Origin: Massilia sp. UBA2709
Lineage (GTDB): Bacteria > Pseudomonadota > Gammaproteobacteria > Burkholderiales > Burkholderiaceae_D
Assembly: GCA_002354135.1 (NCBI GenBank)
Contig: DEKZ01000159.1
Location: 1 to 24,571, forward strand
Length of the DNA stretch: 24,571 nt
Direction of reading: 5' to 3'
Shown here: piece after piece, positions 1 to 8,273 of the stretch
Layout of the letters: each line of letters starts with the position of its first letter
Numbering within the stretch: the stretch's first letter is position 1
Notes under the pieces: generated by a model
The model's database searches: none
What the model saw: only the letters and a program-made list of their open reading frames with translations
What the model was told of the DNA's origin: nothing
Position numbers and translations under genes: made by a program

Positions 1-3
1 GGC

Positions 4-888
4 ATGCCCACGTTCCGCCGATTCGCGTCCCCGCTTTGCCTGGCCATGCTGCTGGCCGCCCCCGTCCTCGCCGGCGCCGCCGATACGGTTCCGGCGCCGG
101 CGCCCGCCAGGGCCTCGACCGCCCTGCCCGGCGTGAGCCTCCTGCCCGAGCCGCTGGAGATGCCGGGGCTGGCACGCAAGCGCCAGGTGCGCCTCTACCT
201 GCCGCCAGGCTATGCCACCTCGAACAAGCGCTACCCCGTGCTCTACATGCACGACGGCCAGAACCTGTTCGACGAGGCCACCGCCTATGCCGGCGAATGG
301 AAGGTCGACGAAACGCTCGACGCGCTGGCCAAGGAAGGCAAGCTGGAACTGATCGTGGTCGGCATCGACAACGGTCAGGAAAAGCGCATGACGGAACTGA
401 ACGCCTGGCCGAACGCGCAGTTCGGCCAGGCCGAGGGGCGTGAATACACGGACTTCATCGTCAAGGTGCTCAAGCCCCTCGTCGACGGCAAGTACCGCAC
501 CCTGCCCGGCCGCGAGCATACGGCGATCATGGGCAGCTCGATGGGCGGACTGGCCTCGCACTACGCGATCGCGCAGTACCCGCAGGTGTTCAGCAAGGCC
601 GGCGTGTTCTCGCCGGCCTACTGGACGGCCCAGCCGGCGTTCGACTTCATGGCCCGGCATCCGGTGCCGAAGGATGCGCGGCTGTTCATGCTGATGGGAG
701 AAAAGGAAGGCGGCCCGATGGTGCCGGACGTCGAACGCATGGCGGCCGTCGTGCGGACCAGCGGGCATCCTGCGGCGAACACGGTGCTCAAGATCGTGCC
801 GGGAGCGGAGCACAACGAGGCGTTCTGGAGCGGTGAGCTGCGCGAGGCGCTGCTGTGGATGTTTGCCGACGGGAAGGGGGCGCAGTAA
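4..888 (+). CDS. Exported alpha/beta-hydrolase, putative esterase family
   Basis: The 294-residue product starts with a Sec-type signal peptide (charged MPTFRR, hydrophobic core, likely cleavage after the AGA near residue 25), then a Pro/Ala-rich linker. The body resembles the putative-esterase family (PF00756; esterase D and enterochelin-esterase relatives): YLPPGY and PVLYMHDGQNLF near residues 65-90, a nucleophile elbow GSSMGG with Ser179, and a C-terminal GAEHNEAFW whose His270 is the likely catalytic histidine. The acid residue cannot be assigned with confidence. The substrate is unknown; relatives cleave acyl or siderophore esters. The ATG lies at the window edge, so the ribosome-binding site and promoter cannot be judged, and a slightly earlier start is possible. 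It is oriented away from the helicase gene, with REP-like palindromes after its stop codon. Confidence 0.85.
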   Translation: MPTFRRFASPLCLAMLLAAPVLAGAADTVPAPAPARASTALPGVSLLPEPLEMPGLARKRQVRLYLPPGYATSNKRYPVLYMHDGQNLFDEATAYAGEWKVDETLDALAKEGKLELIVVGIDNGQEKRMTELNAWPNAQFGQAEGREYTDFIVKVLKPLVDGKYRTLPGREHTAIMGSSMGGLASHYAIAQYPQVFSKAGVFSPAYWTAQPAFDFMARHPVPKDARLFMLMGEKEGGPMVPDVERMAAVVRTSGHPAANTVLKIVPGAEHNEAFWSGELREALLWMFADGKGAQ

Positions 889-919
889 CGCACGGTGGGC
901 ACGGGGCGCCCACCCTACG
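889..919 (+). repeat. REP-like palindrome, copy 1
   Basis: Starting directly after the esterase stop codon, GGTGGGC (894-900) and GCCCACC (908-914) form an inverted repeat, followed by CTACG. Two better copies of the same motif lie at 939-967 and 1106-1133, so this is a dispersed palindromic repeat. It may also act as a weak terminator or RNA-stabilising hairpin for the esterase transcript, although no U-run follows. Confidence 0.6.
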
Positions 920-938
920 ATTCTGCGGCGGAGGTGCA

Positions 939-967
939 ACGTAGGGTGGGCACGCCGTGCCCACGCG
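939..967 (-). repeat. REP-like palindrome, copy 2 (inverted orientation)
   Basis: CGTAGG is followed by GTGGGCAC (946-953), a GCC spacer and the exact complement GTGCCCAC (957-964). The asymmetric CGTAGG tag is on the left here but on the right in copies 1 and 3, so this copy is inverted relative to them. Inverted pairs are typical of REP/BIME-type repeats. Confidence 0.65.
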
Positions 968-1009
968 AAAGGATGCCTGGAGGCGGCTCGGCACGAATAC
1001 GGGCCGCCG

Positions 1010-1035
1010 ACGATATGCATCCAAATGCATATCGT
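1010..1035. repeat. Perfect 11-bp inverted repeat
   Basis: ACGATATGCAT (1010-1020) and ATGCATATCGT (1025-1035) are exact reverse complements around a CCAA loop. The sequence is AT-richer than its surroundings and lies between two REP-like copies. It could be the core of a BIME-like mosaic element, a DNA hairpin or a protein-binding site. No coding gene overlaps it. Confidence 0.6.
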
Positions 1036-1105
1036 TAGCCACGCAATGATCGCTACCGTCTCGGAGCGACACATCTCCGCAGCGAACTGTCGGCCGAACA
1101 CCTAA

Positions 1106-1133
1106 CGCGTGGGCACGGAGTGCCCACCCTACG
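1106..1133 (+). repeat. REP-like palindrome, copy 3
   Basis: GTGGGCAC (1109-1116), a GGA spacer, GTGCCCAC (1120-1127), then CCTACG. It has the same orientation as copy 1 and the opposite one to copy 2. A degenerate fourth copy (GATGGGCAC and GGTGGGCAC) is visible around 1154-1176. The whole 309-bp gap between the convergent esterase and helicase genes is built of these units plus the 11-bp palindrome. Confidence 0.65.
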
Positions 1134-1197
1134 GTTTTTGCAGCGGACTTCCGGATGGGCACGCATGGTGGGCACGGCCCCCACCTGCCCCCTTCAA

Positions 1198-3030
<1,833 letters not shown>

Positions 3031-3136
3031 GGATGACTTTCGAGAAACGATACTAAACCGCCAGTTTACTCCCTCGTCGGGAACGGGCGGGCACTATTTG
3101 AAAACGGACGGGCGCGCGGCGCTTGCGCGGCGGCCC

Positions 3137-3178
3137 AAAAAGCGGCAGCCCCATGCGCCATCGACGCATGGGGCTGCC
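3137..3178 (-). terminator. Intrinsic terminator of the halogenase gene
   Basis: GGCAGCCCCATGCG (3144-3157) and CGCATGGGGCTGCC (3165-3178) form a perfect 14-bp GC-rich stem with a 7-nt loop. Read on the minus strand, the stem is followed by GC and five T residues (3141-3137). It begins 17 bp after the halogenase stop codon, so it ends that transcript before the helicase promoter region. Confidence 0.85.
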
Positions 3179-3195
3179 TTAAGGAAACGAAAAAA

Positions 3196-4707
3196 TCAGG
3201 CCTTCGGGGCCGCGCACATCCTGGCGATGTACTCGTCGTGCGAGGGCATCACGCTCACGCACTTGGCGATCACGCCGCGCACGTTGTCGAGGTAGTCGGC
3301 GATGTCGGCTTCGGTCTGCGCATCGACCAGCGGGTGGTAGGCCTCGACCGGCATGTTCTGCCCTTCGAACACCTGGGTCCAGCCCACTTCCGAGAACAGC
3401 TCGTTGTCGACCCGGACCACGCGTCCACGCGCACGGAACATGTCCATCTTCTGGCGCAGCGTCTCGGGAATGGCCATGTTGGCGCACTCGGTCCAGTAGG
3501 CCGAATCGGTGCGCTGGTTCAGGTGGTAGTGCAGGATGATGAAGTCGCGGATGCGCTCGTACTCGAAGCGCGCCTGGCGATTGAACTCGTCGCGCTCCAC
3601 CGGATTGAAGCCGCGGTCCGGGAAGAAGTCGATCAGGCGCTGGATGGTCGACTGGATCAGGTGGATGCTGGTCGACTCGATCGGCTCGAGGAAGCCGCTG
3701 GCCAGCCCAATGGCCACCACGTTGCGGTTCCAGGCCTGCTTGCGCATGCCGGTCTGGAACTTGATCAGGCGCGGATCGGCCAGCGCCTTGCCGTCGAGGT
3801 TGGCCAGCAGGGTCGCGGCCGCCTCGTCGTCGCTGATGAAGCGGCTGCAGTACACGTGGCCGTTGCCGGTGCGGTGCTGCAGCGGGATGCGCCACTGCCA
3901 GCCCGACTGGTGCGCGGTGGCGCGGGTGTAGGGCGTCATGGTTGGCGCCGATTCGCAGGGCACGGCCAGCGCGCGGTCGGCCGGCAGCCAGCCGCTCCAG
4001 TCCTCGTAGCCGGTCTCCAGCGCCTGCTCGATCAAGAGGCCGCGGAAGCCCGAGCAGTCGATGAACAGCTCGCCCGCCACGCGCGCGCCGCTTTCCAGCT
4101 CGACCGCGTCGATGAAGCCGTCGCCCTCGCGCCGGGTCGCACGCACGATCTTGCCCTCGATGCGCTGCACGCCGCGCGCCTCCGACAGCTTGCGCAGGTA
4201 GCGCGCGTACAGGCTGGCGTCGAAGTGGTAGGCGTAGTTGATCTCGGCCAGCGGCGAATTCGGCACGTCGAAGCGTGGCGGCATGAACTTGTTGGCCTTG
4301 GCCGCCATGCGCACGATCGAGTATTCCTCGAGCGGCGCGGCCTTGCCGAGGCGGCGCATCTTCAGCCAGTACTGCTCGAAGGGGACGGTGGCCAGGTCCT
4401 GGCCGAGGCGGCCGAAGCCATGCATGTAGCGCTCGCCCTTGCGGCCCCAGTTCACGAACTCGACGCCGAGCTTGAAGCTGCCCTGGGTCGCGCGCATGAA
4501 GTCGTTCTCGTCGATCCCGAGCACGCGGTTGAAGCGCTGGATCATGGGGATGGTGGCCTCGCCCACGCCGACAATGCCGATCTCGTCCGATTCGATGAGG
4601 CGGATGTTGTAGCGGCCGTTGAGGACGGTGGAGAGCGCCGCGGCCGTCATCCAGCCGGCGGTGCCGCCGCCGACGATGACGATGTCCTGGATTGGTTCGT
4701 TCTGCAT
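3196..4707 (-). CDS. Flavin-dependent tryptophan-halogenase-family protein
   Basis: The product has 503 residues from the ATG at 4707; an in-frame TTG at 4728 would add seven. The ATG is preferred because the protein then begins like the family and its lysine falls at position 79, the number of the catalytic lysine of PrnA and RebH. Visible features are the FAD motif VGGGTAGW near residues 12-19, GVGEATIP (47-54), FKLG with Lys79, the halogenase signature WQWRIP (270-275), and LEPIES with Glu344, matching the glutamate that binds tryptophan in PrnA. The family halogenates indoles or other aromatics using FADH2 from a separate reductase, none of which is visible here. It follows the TonB-dependent receptor gene and presumably shares its promoter, with a terminator between them. 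The substrate is unknown; bromide-preferring indole halogenases of this family are known near TonB receptors in Xanthomonas. Confidence 0.88.
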   Translation of the reverse strand: MQNEPIQDIVIVGGGTAGWMTAAALSTVLNGRYNIRLIESDEIGIVGVGEATIPMIQRFNRVLGIDENDFMRATQGSFKLGVEFVNWGRKGERYMHGFGRLGQDLATVPFEQYWLKMRRLGKAAPLEEYSIVRMAAKANKFMPPRFDVPNSPLAEINYAYHFDASLYARYLRKLSEARGVQRIEGKIVRATRREGDGFIDAVELESGARVAGELFIDCSGFRGLLIEQALETGYEDWSGWLPADRALAVPCESAPTMTPYTRATAHQSGWQWRIPLQHRTGNGHVYCSRFISDDEAAATLLANLDGKALADPRLIKFQTGMRKQAWNRNVVAIGLASGFLEPIESTSIHLIQSTIQRLIDFFPDRGFNPVERDEFNRQARFEYERIRDFIILHYHLNQRTDSAYWTECANMAIPETLRQKMDMFRARGRVVRVDNELFSEVGWTQVFEGQNMPVEAYHPLVDAQTEADIADYLDNVRGVIAKCVSVMPSHDEYIARMCAAPKA

Positions 4708-4726
4708 ATGTGTTCGCCCGAAGGTC

Positions 4727-4766
4727 AAAAAAACGACCCCTGGCAGGCGGAGCCCGGCAGGGGTCG
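4727..4766 (-). terminator. Intrinsic terminator between receptor and halogenase genes
   Basis: CGACCCCT (4734-4741) and AGGGGTCG (4759-4766) form a stem. On the minus strand it is followed at once by seven T residues (4733-4727). It lies 40 bp after the receptor stop codon and only 19 bp before the halogenase ATG, so halogenase expression should depend on read-through or on an unseen promoter inside the receptor gene. Confidence 0.75.
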
Positions 4767-4770
4767 ATAC

Positions 4771-4795
4771 TGTACCGCAGTTCAGGTGCAGTACA
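4771..4795 (-). other. Small hairpin after the receptor stop codon
   Basis: TGTAC (4771-4775) pairs with GTACA (4791-4795), and GCA pairs with TGC inside a C/A mismatch. It precedes the terminator in the receptor mRNA and might stabilise the 3' end. Its function is inferred only. Confidence 0.4.
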
Positions 4796-4806
4796 AGCCT
4801 AAGTCA

Positions 4807-7683
4807 TTAGAACTTGTAGCTGGCGCCGAAGTGGTAGGTACGGCCGTAGTCGACGCGGTTGGTCGGGTTGTTCTCGTCGTCGGTGTACTCCAGGAACGGT
4901 GCGTTGTTCCAGTTCTGGGCCTGGACGAACAGGCTCGTGCCCTTCAGCCAGCCGCTCTGGATCTCGTACGAAGCCTGCAGGTCGACGATGGTCTCACCCT
5001 TGATGAAGGTCAGCTGCGCATTGTCCTGGTAGTCCGACACCTGGCCCAGGAAGTTCGAACGCTTGCGCGCCGCGGCTGCCACCTGGAAGCCGTTCTTCTC
5101 GTAGTACAGGCGCAGGTTGGTGACCTTGCGCGACAGGCCAGGCAACGGGATGCTGACCGAGCTGCCGGTGACGTTGGCGAAGCCTTCGCGCGGCAGGTCG
5201 ATGCTGCTCTTCGTATCCGAGTGGTTGACCATGACGCCGAAACCATCCAGGTACTGGCTGACCATCGAGAACGGCAGGTTGACCGCCAGCTCGAAGCCGT
5301 GCAGGTTGCCGCCATCGCCGTTCGTCGGCTGGGTGAAGCGGCCGATCGTCGAACCATCCGGCGGCAGCGTGGTCTCAGGCGAGATCGTCGACGCGAAGTC
5401 GTAGTCGCGCGCCATGCGGATGATGTAGGTGTCGAGCTTCTTGTAGAACAGCGCGGCGCTGACATAACCCTTGTTGCCGAAGTACTTTTCGTACGACAGG
5501 TCGAAGGACTTGGCGCGGAACGGCTTCAGTCGCGGATTGCCGCCGCTGCTGGTCAGGACCGAGACGCCCTGCTGGTTGCTGAGCGTGACGTTCTGGCCGG
5601 CGCGCAGGTCGTCCAGGTTGGCGCGCGACACCACCTTGGCCAGGCCGAGGCGCAGCATCTGCTCGTTCTTCAGGTCGAACGACAGGTTCAGGCTGGGCAG
5701 GACGTCCCAGAACTTGTCGCCGTCGGTGACGCGCACGCCCGGGCAACCGGCCGGGGTATTGCCCTGGCAGTTGCCGCTGTCGACCTGGTAGCCGCCGCCG
5801 GTCTGGTCCGTATGGATCGCCTGGACGCCGACGTTACCGCGGTAGGACAGGCCGAACAGCTCGCCGTCCAGGTCGCCCATGACGTAGGCGGTCGAGATGC
5901 GCTCCTTGACGTCCCACCACTTGTTCAGGATGTCGGCGTCGACCTTCTGCGCCAGTTCGTAGACCGTGCCGAGCGAGCCGCGCGGATCCCAGGACACGAC
6001 GTTGAAGCCCGACGAGCCGGCCGGAGCGACGGTGGTGCCCGGCACAGGCGCGGAACCGTTCGGATCGCCGCCGATGATCATCAGGCGGCCGTCCTGGCCG
6101 GTGCGCTGCTTGTCGCGCGCGGTGTAGTTGAAGCCGTAGGTGGTGGCGACCACCGGGCCCCACTCGACGTTCTTCTTGGCAGTCAGGCGGATCGCCTTGA
6201 CTTCGTCCTCGACGTAAGGCTGGCCCAGGTAGCCGGCCTGCGGCGAAGCCGCGCCGCCGGACCAGCCCATGGTGTCGGTCAGGCTGACGACGCCGCGGTC
6301 GGCGTAGTTCAGGCCAGGGGTATACTTCACCTGGGTGACGTTGGCGCCGTCGAAACCGCTGTACGAGAGGGTGTCCTGCTGGTTCGGCAGCGTGCCGGCC
6401 GTGGTTTCGTAGCGCGAACCCAGCTTGGTGGCCTTCGACCAGGTCAGGTCGGCCACGGTGGTCCAGTCGCCGAAGCGCAGCTCGTTGTTCCAGCCGACGG
6501 TCTTCAGGTCGTCTTTCGCGCCTTCGTAGTGGTTACGGACAACGCCCTTCCAGTTGGTGATGGTGCCGCTGGTGGCAACGCCGTTGACGATGACCGGGTT
6601 GACCAGTTCGTGCACCAGCTCGTACTTGCCGTTGCCGTTGCCGGCCACGCCGGCTTCGAAACCGGTCTTCTTCAAGCCGGTTTCGCCTGCCGAGTAGAAC
6701 AGGTCGACGGTCGACTTGAAGTTCTTGTTCGGACGCCATTGCAACGAGGCGAAGGCGCCGTCACGCTCGTGGCTGTTCTGCTCGGTGTCGTAGCCGAAGC
6801 CGTTCGGCACCTTGACTTTGACTTTTTCTTCAACGCCAGGAACTTTTACCTCATCGGCAACGCCCCAGGAATTGAACTTCGACTGGCCGCCGCCCATTTC
6901 TTTGTAGCGGGTGAAGCCCATGGCCACGCCGATGGTGCGGTTGGCGAACTGGTCGATGTAGGACAGGGTGTAGCGGTCGCCATCGCCTTCCGGCAGGCCG
7001 TCGCGCTGCTTCACGCCCAGTTTGCTCTTCTTGTAGCTGACGGCGACGGTGCGCTTGCCGAAGTCCAGCGGCTGCACGGTGCGCAGGTCGATGGTCGAGG
7101 CCAGGCCCTGGCCGATGACGCTCGCGTCGGGGGTCTTGTAGATGACGACGGAACCCATCAGTTCGGCCGGGAACAGGTCGAACTCGGGCGAACGGGCATT
7201 GCCGGTCGAGGCCATTTCGCGGCCGTTCAGCAGGGTGCCGTTGAAGCTTGGCGACAGGCCGCGCACCGAGATGTCGGACGCCTTGCCCGAGCTGCGGCCG
7301 CGCTGGGCCGACACGCCCGGCAGGCGCGAGATCGACTCGGCCACGCTCTGGTCCGGCAGCTTGCCGATGTCTTCAGCCGAGATGGCTTCGACGATGGAGG
7401 TGGAATTCTTCTTGATCGAGATCGCCGCTTCGATGCCGCGGCGGATGCCGGTGACCTTGACGGTCTGGACCGGGGTCGTGGTGGTGGCGACGGTGGCGTC
7501 CTGGCCGGTCGCGACGGCGCTGTTCGGCGTGTTGTTCGTGGCGTCGGTGGTCGCCTGCTGTTCCTGGGCGAAGGCGCTGCCGGCCAGTGCCATCAGGAAA
7601 ACGGTGCAGCCGGCCGCAACCGGGCTCAGCGGAAATGCCAGCCCTGCCGTGTTCGCAGCGCGCTTGTTTGCGGAATTCTTCAT
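4807..7683 (-). CDS. TonB-dependent outer-membrane receptor, probably for alpha-glucan oligosaccharides
   Basis: The product has 958 residues from the ATG at 7683, chosen because TGAGGGGA sits 4 bp upstream; the open frame runs 32 codons further but without such a site. A signal peptide ends at about GSAFA/QEQQ (near residues 39-40). A low-complexity Thr/Ala stretch and a TonB-box-like TVKVTG follow, then a plug domain (AEDIGKLPDQSVAESISRLPGVSAQRG, SVRGLSPSFNGTLLNGRE) and a long beta-barrel ending in YHFGASYKF with terminal Phe. There is no N-terminal STN signalling domain. The plug style is that of the large Xanthomonas/Caulobacter receptor group (TIGR01782-like), many of which take up sugars with energy from TonB-ExbBD. 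An alpha-glucan substrate is inferred from the divergent operon of starch-active enzymes, by analogy with the MalA maltodextrin receptor of Caulobacter. Confidence 0.9.
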   Translation of the reverse strand: MKNSANKRAANTAGLAFPLSPVAAGCTVFLMALAGSAFAQEQQATTDATNNTPNSAVATGQDATVATTTTPVQTVKVTGIRRGIEAAISIKKNSTSIVEAISAEDIGKLPDQSVAESISRLPGVSAQRGRSSGKASDISVRGLSPSFNGTLLNGREMASTGNARSPEFDLFPAELMGSVVIYKTPDASVIGQGLASTIDLRTVQPLDFGKRTVAVSYKKSKLGVKQRDGLPEGDGDRYTLSYIDQFANRTIGVAMGFTRYKEMGGGQSKFNSWGVADEVKVPGVEEKVKVKVPNGFGYDTEQNSHERDGAFASLQWRPNKNFKSTVDLFYSAGETGLKKTGFEAGVAGNGNGKYELVHELVNPVIVNGVATSGTITNWKGVVRNHYEGAKDDLKTVGWNNELRFGDWTTVADLTWSKATKLGSRYETTAGTLPNQQDTLSYSGFDGANVTQVKYTPGLNYADRGVVSLTDTMGWSGGAASPQAGYLGQPYVEDEVKAIRLTAKKNVEWGPVVATTYGFNYTARDKQRTGQDGRLMIIGGDPNGSAPVPGTTVAPAGSSGFNVVSWDPRGSLGTVYELAQKVDADILNKWWDVKERISTAYVMGDLDGELFGLSYRGNVGVQAIHTDQTGGGYQVDSGNCQGNTPAGCPGVRVTDGDKFWDVLPSLNLSFDLKNEQMLRLGLAKVVSRANLDDLRAGQNVTLSNQQGVSVLTSSGGNPRLKPFRAKSFDLSYEKYFGNKGYVSAALFYKKLDTYIIRMARDYDFASTISPETTLPPDGSTIGRFTQPTNGDGGNLHGFELAVNLPFSMVSQYLDGFGVMVNHSDTKSSIDLPREGFANVTGSSVSIPLPGLSRKVTNLRLYYEKNGFQVAAAARKRSNFLGQVSDYQDNAQLTFIKGETIVDLQASYEIQSGWLKGTSLFVQAQNWNNAPFLEYTDDENNPTNRVDYGRTYHFGASYKF

Positions 7684-7753
7684 TTGTCCCCTCAGTAGAA
7701 CTGTGTAATTTCCCGAAATCAGCTGGAGAGCCACGGCACGGGATCCAGAAACC

Positions 7754-7772
7754 AACGTCTTTTTTAGACGTT
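7754..7772. promoter_or_regulatory. Palindrome in the receptor leader
   Basis: AACGTCT (7754-7760) and AGACGTT (7766-7772) are exact reverse complements around five T residues. The site lies 71-89 bp upstream of the receptor ATG. It could be an operator for a dimeric regulator, or a leader hairpin if the transcript starts upstream of it. Confidence 0.5.
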
Positions 7773-7787
7773 CTGTCAACGATTCTG

Positions 7788-7811
7788 TACTAAAACTAGA
7801 TGCACTGTCAA
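7788..7811 (-). promoter_or_regulatory. Candidate promoter of the receptor gene
   Basis: On the minus strand TTGACA (7811-7806) is a perfect -35 hexamer, followed after about 16-18 bp by weak -10 candidates (TACAGA or CAGAAT). The 8-mer GTTGACAG recurs 32 bp further downstream (TTGACA at 7779-7774), so the repeats could instead be direct binding sites about three helical turns apart. The call rests on consensus matching by eye. Confidence 0.35.
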
Positions 7812-7906
7812 CGGGAGTTGCTTGACACTACGCGGAACCGTGGCTTATCTCGCTATTGTATAGAATGAAAACATTCAAGCGTTGTATTCGGGCTACAGAA
7901 CACCGT

Positions 7907-7938
7907 ATGCACGAGTGTAGTCGGACTACAAATTGCAT
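7907..7938. promoter_or_regulatory. Nested palindrome, candidate operator
   Basis: The core TGTAGTCGGACTACA (7916-7930) is a perfect 7-bp inverted repeat about one base. It is flanked by further inverted arms, ATGCA (7907-7911) and TGCAT (7934-7938), set 4 and 3 bp away. The two-level symmetry about 7923 suits a dimeric or tetrameric regulator or a cruciform. Confidence 0.45.
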
Positions 7939-7964
7939 GCTTTTCACCAACTAGGTGCACAAAT

Positions 7965-7985
7965 GCACCAGCCTGGTGCGTTTTT
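7965..7985 (+). terminator. Terminator-like hairpin in the divergent region
   Basis: GCACCA (7965-7970), loop GCC, TGGTGC (7974-7979), then G and five T residues on the plus strand. It could stop or attenuate transcription heading toward the glycosidase operon. The short stem makes it a weak terminator. CCAGCCTGG within it recurs exactly at 8024-8032, so it may instead be an operator. Confidence 0.35.
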
Positions 7986-7994
7986 CCTGCCTGG

Positions 7995-8048
7995 CATGTG
8001 AACTGAAAATCAACACCCACTTTCCAGCCTGGCTGAATCAATCACATG
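7995..8048. promoter_or_regulatory. Spaced inverted repeat around a repeated CCAGCCTGG
   Basis: CATGTGA (7995-8001) and TCACATG (8042-8048) are exact reverse complements 47 bp apart. CCAGCCTGG occurs at 8024-8032 and at 7968-7976, and GCCTGG occurs again at 7989-7994. Paired sites of this kind can be half-sites for looping regulators or CRP-like factors. No binding assignment is possible from sequence alone. Confidence 0.25.
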
Positions 8049-8122
8049 AAAAGATTGCGAATAAGAAATGTGCGCCAACGGCGGACTCGTCTGTATGTAC
8101 TTAAACTAGCAACTCATCTACG

Positions 8123-8151
8123 TTGTCTGGCACGCAACCATATAGTATGCT
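8123..8151 (+). promoter_or_regulatory. Candidate promoter of the glycosidase operon
   Basis: TTGTCT (8123-8128) and TATGCT (8146-8151) are 17 bp apart and each match four of six sigma-70 consensus positions. This would give a leader of roughly 115 nt before the first ATG. Other AT-rich hexamers nearby (around 8199-8207) are alternatives without a good -35. Confidence 0.35.
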
Positions 8152-8273
8152 TTCCTCAATAATAGAGAGACAACCGGCCGCTCCCCGCGTACCCGGTCTA
8201 ATAATATGTAGCGAAACTACCTCTCGAACGCCCCTGCCCTTGTGCAGCCCTTCCATTTCTCGCCGAGTTCGCC

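Larger units (their letters stand above)
7684..8273. promoter_or_regulatory. Divergent control region between receptor and glycosidase operon
   Basis: This 590-bp non-coding stretch holds the 5' ends of both transcription units. It is distinctly AT-richer than the flanking genes and contains several palindromes and repeats, listed separately. Short open frames inside it (for example at 7853-8041 and 8101-8295, minus strand) resemble nothing recognisable and are not called. No regulator gene is present, so any LacI-type or other repressor or activator must be encoded elsewhere. Confidence 0.7.

Noticed and set aside
4708..4728. TTG start at 4728 for the halogenase
   Set aside because: It lies at the edge of the terminator T-run, adds residues not typical of the family, and would move the catalytic lysine from 79 to 86.
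3238..7698. A 1486-codon open frame on the plus strand opposite the halogenase and receptor genes
   Set aside because: Its protein is made of repetitive Arg/Ala/Val/Gly/His runs without motifs, and it mirrors two well-supported minus-strand genes. GC-rich codon use produces such antisense frames.
7684..7779. Upstream extension of the receptor frame to 7779
   Set aside because: The added 32 residues would precede the signal peptide, whereas the ATG at 7683 has a strong Shine-Dalgarno.
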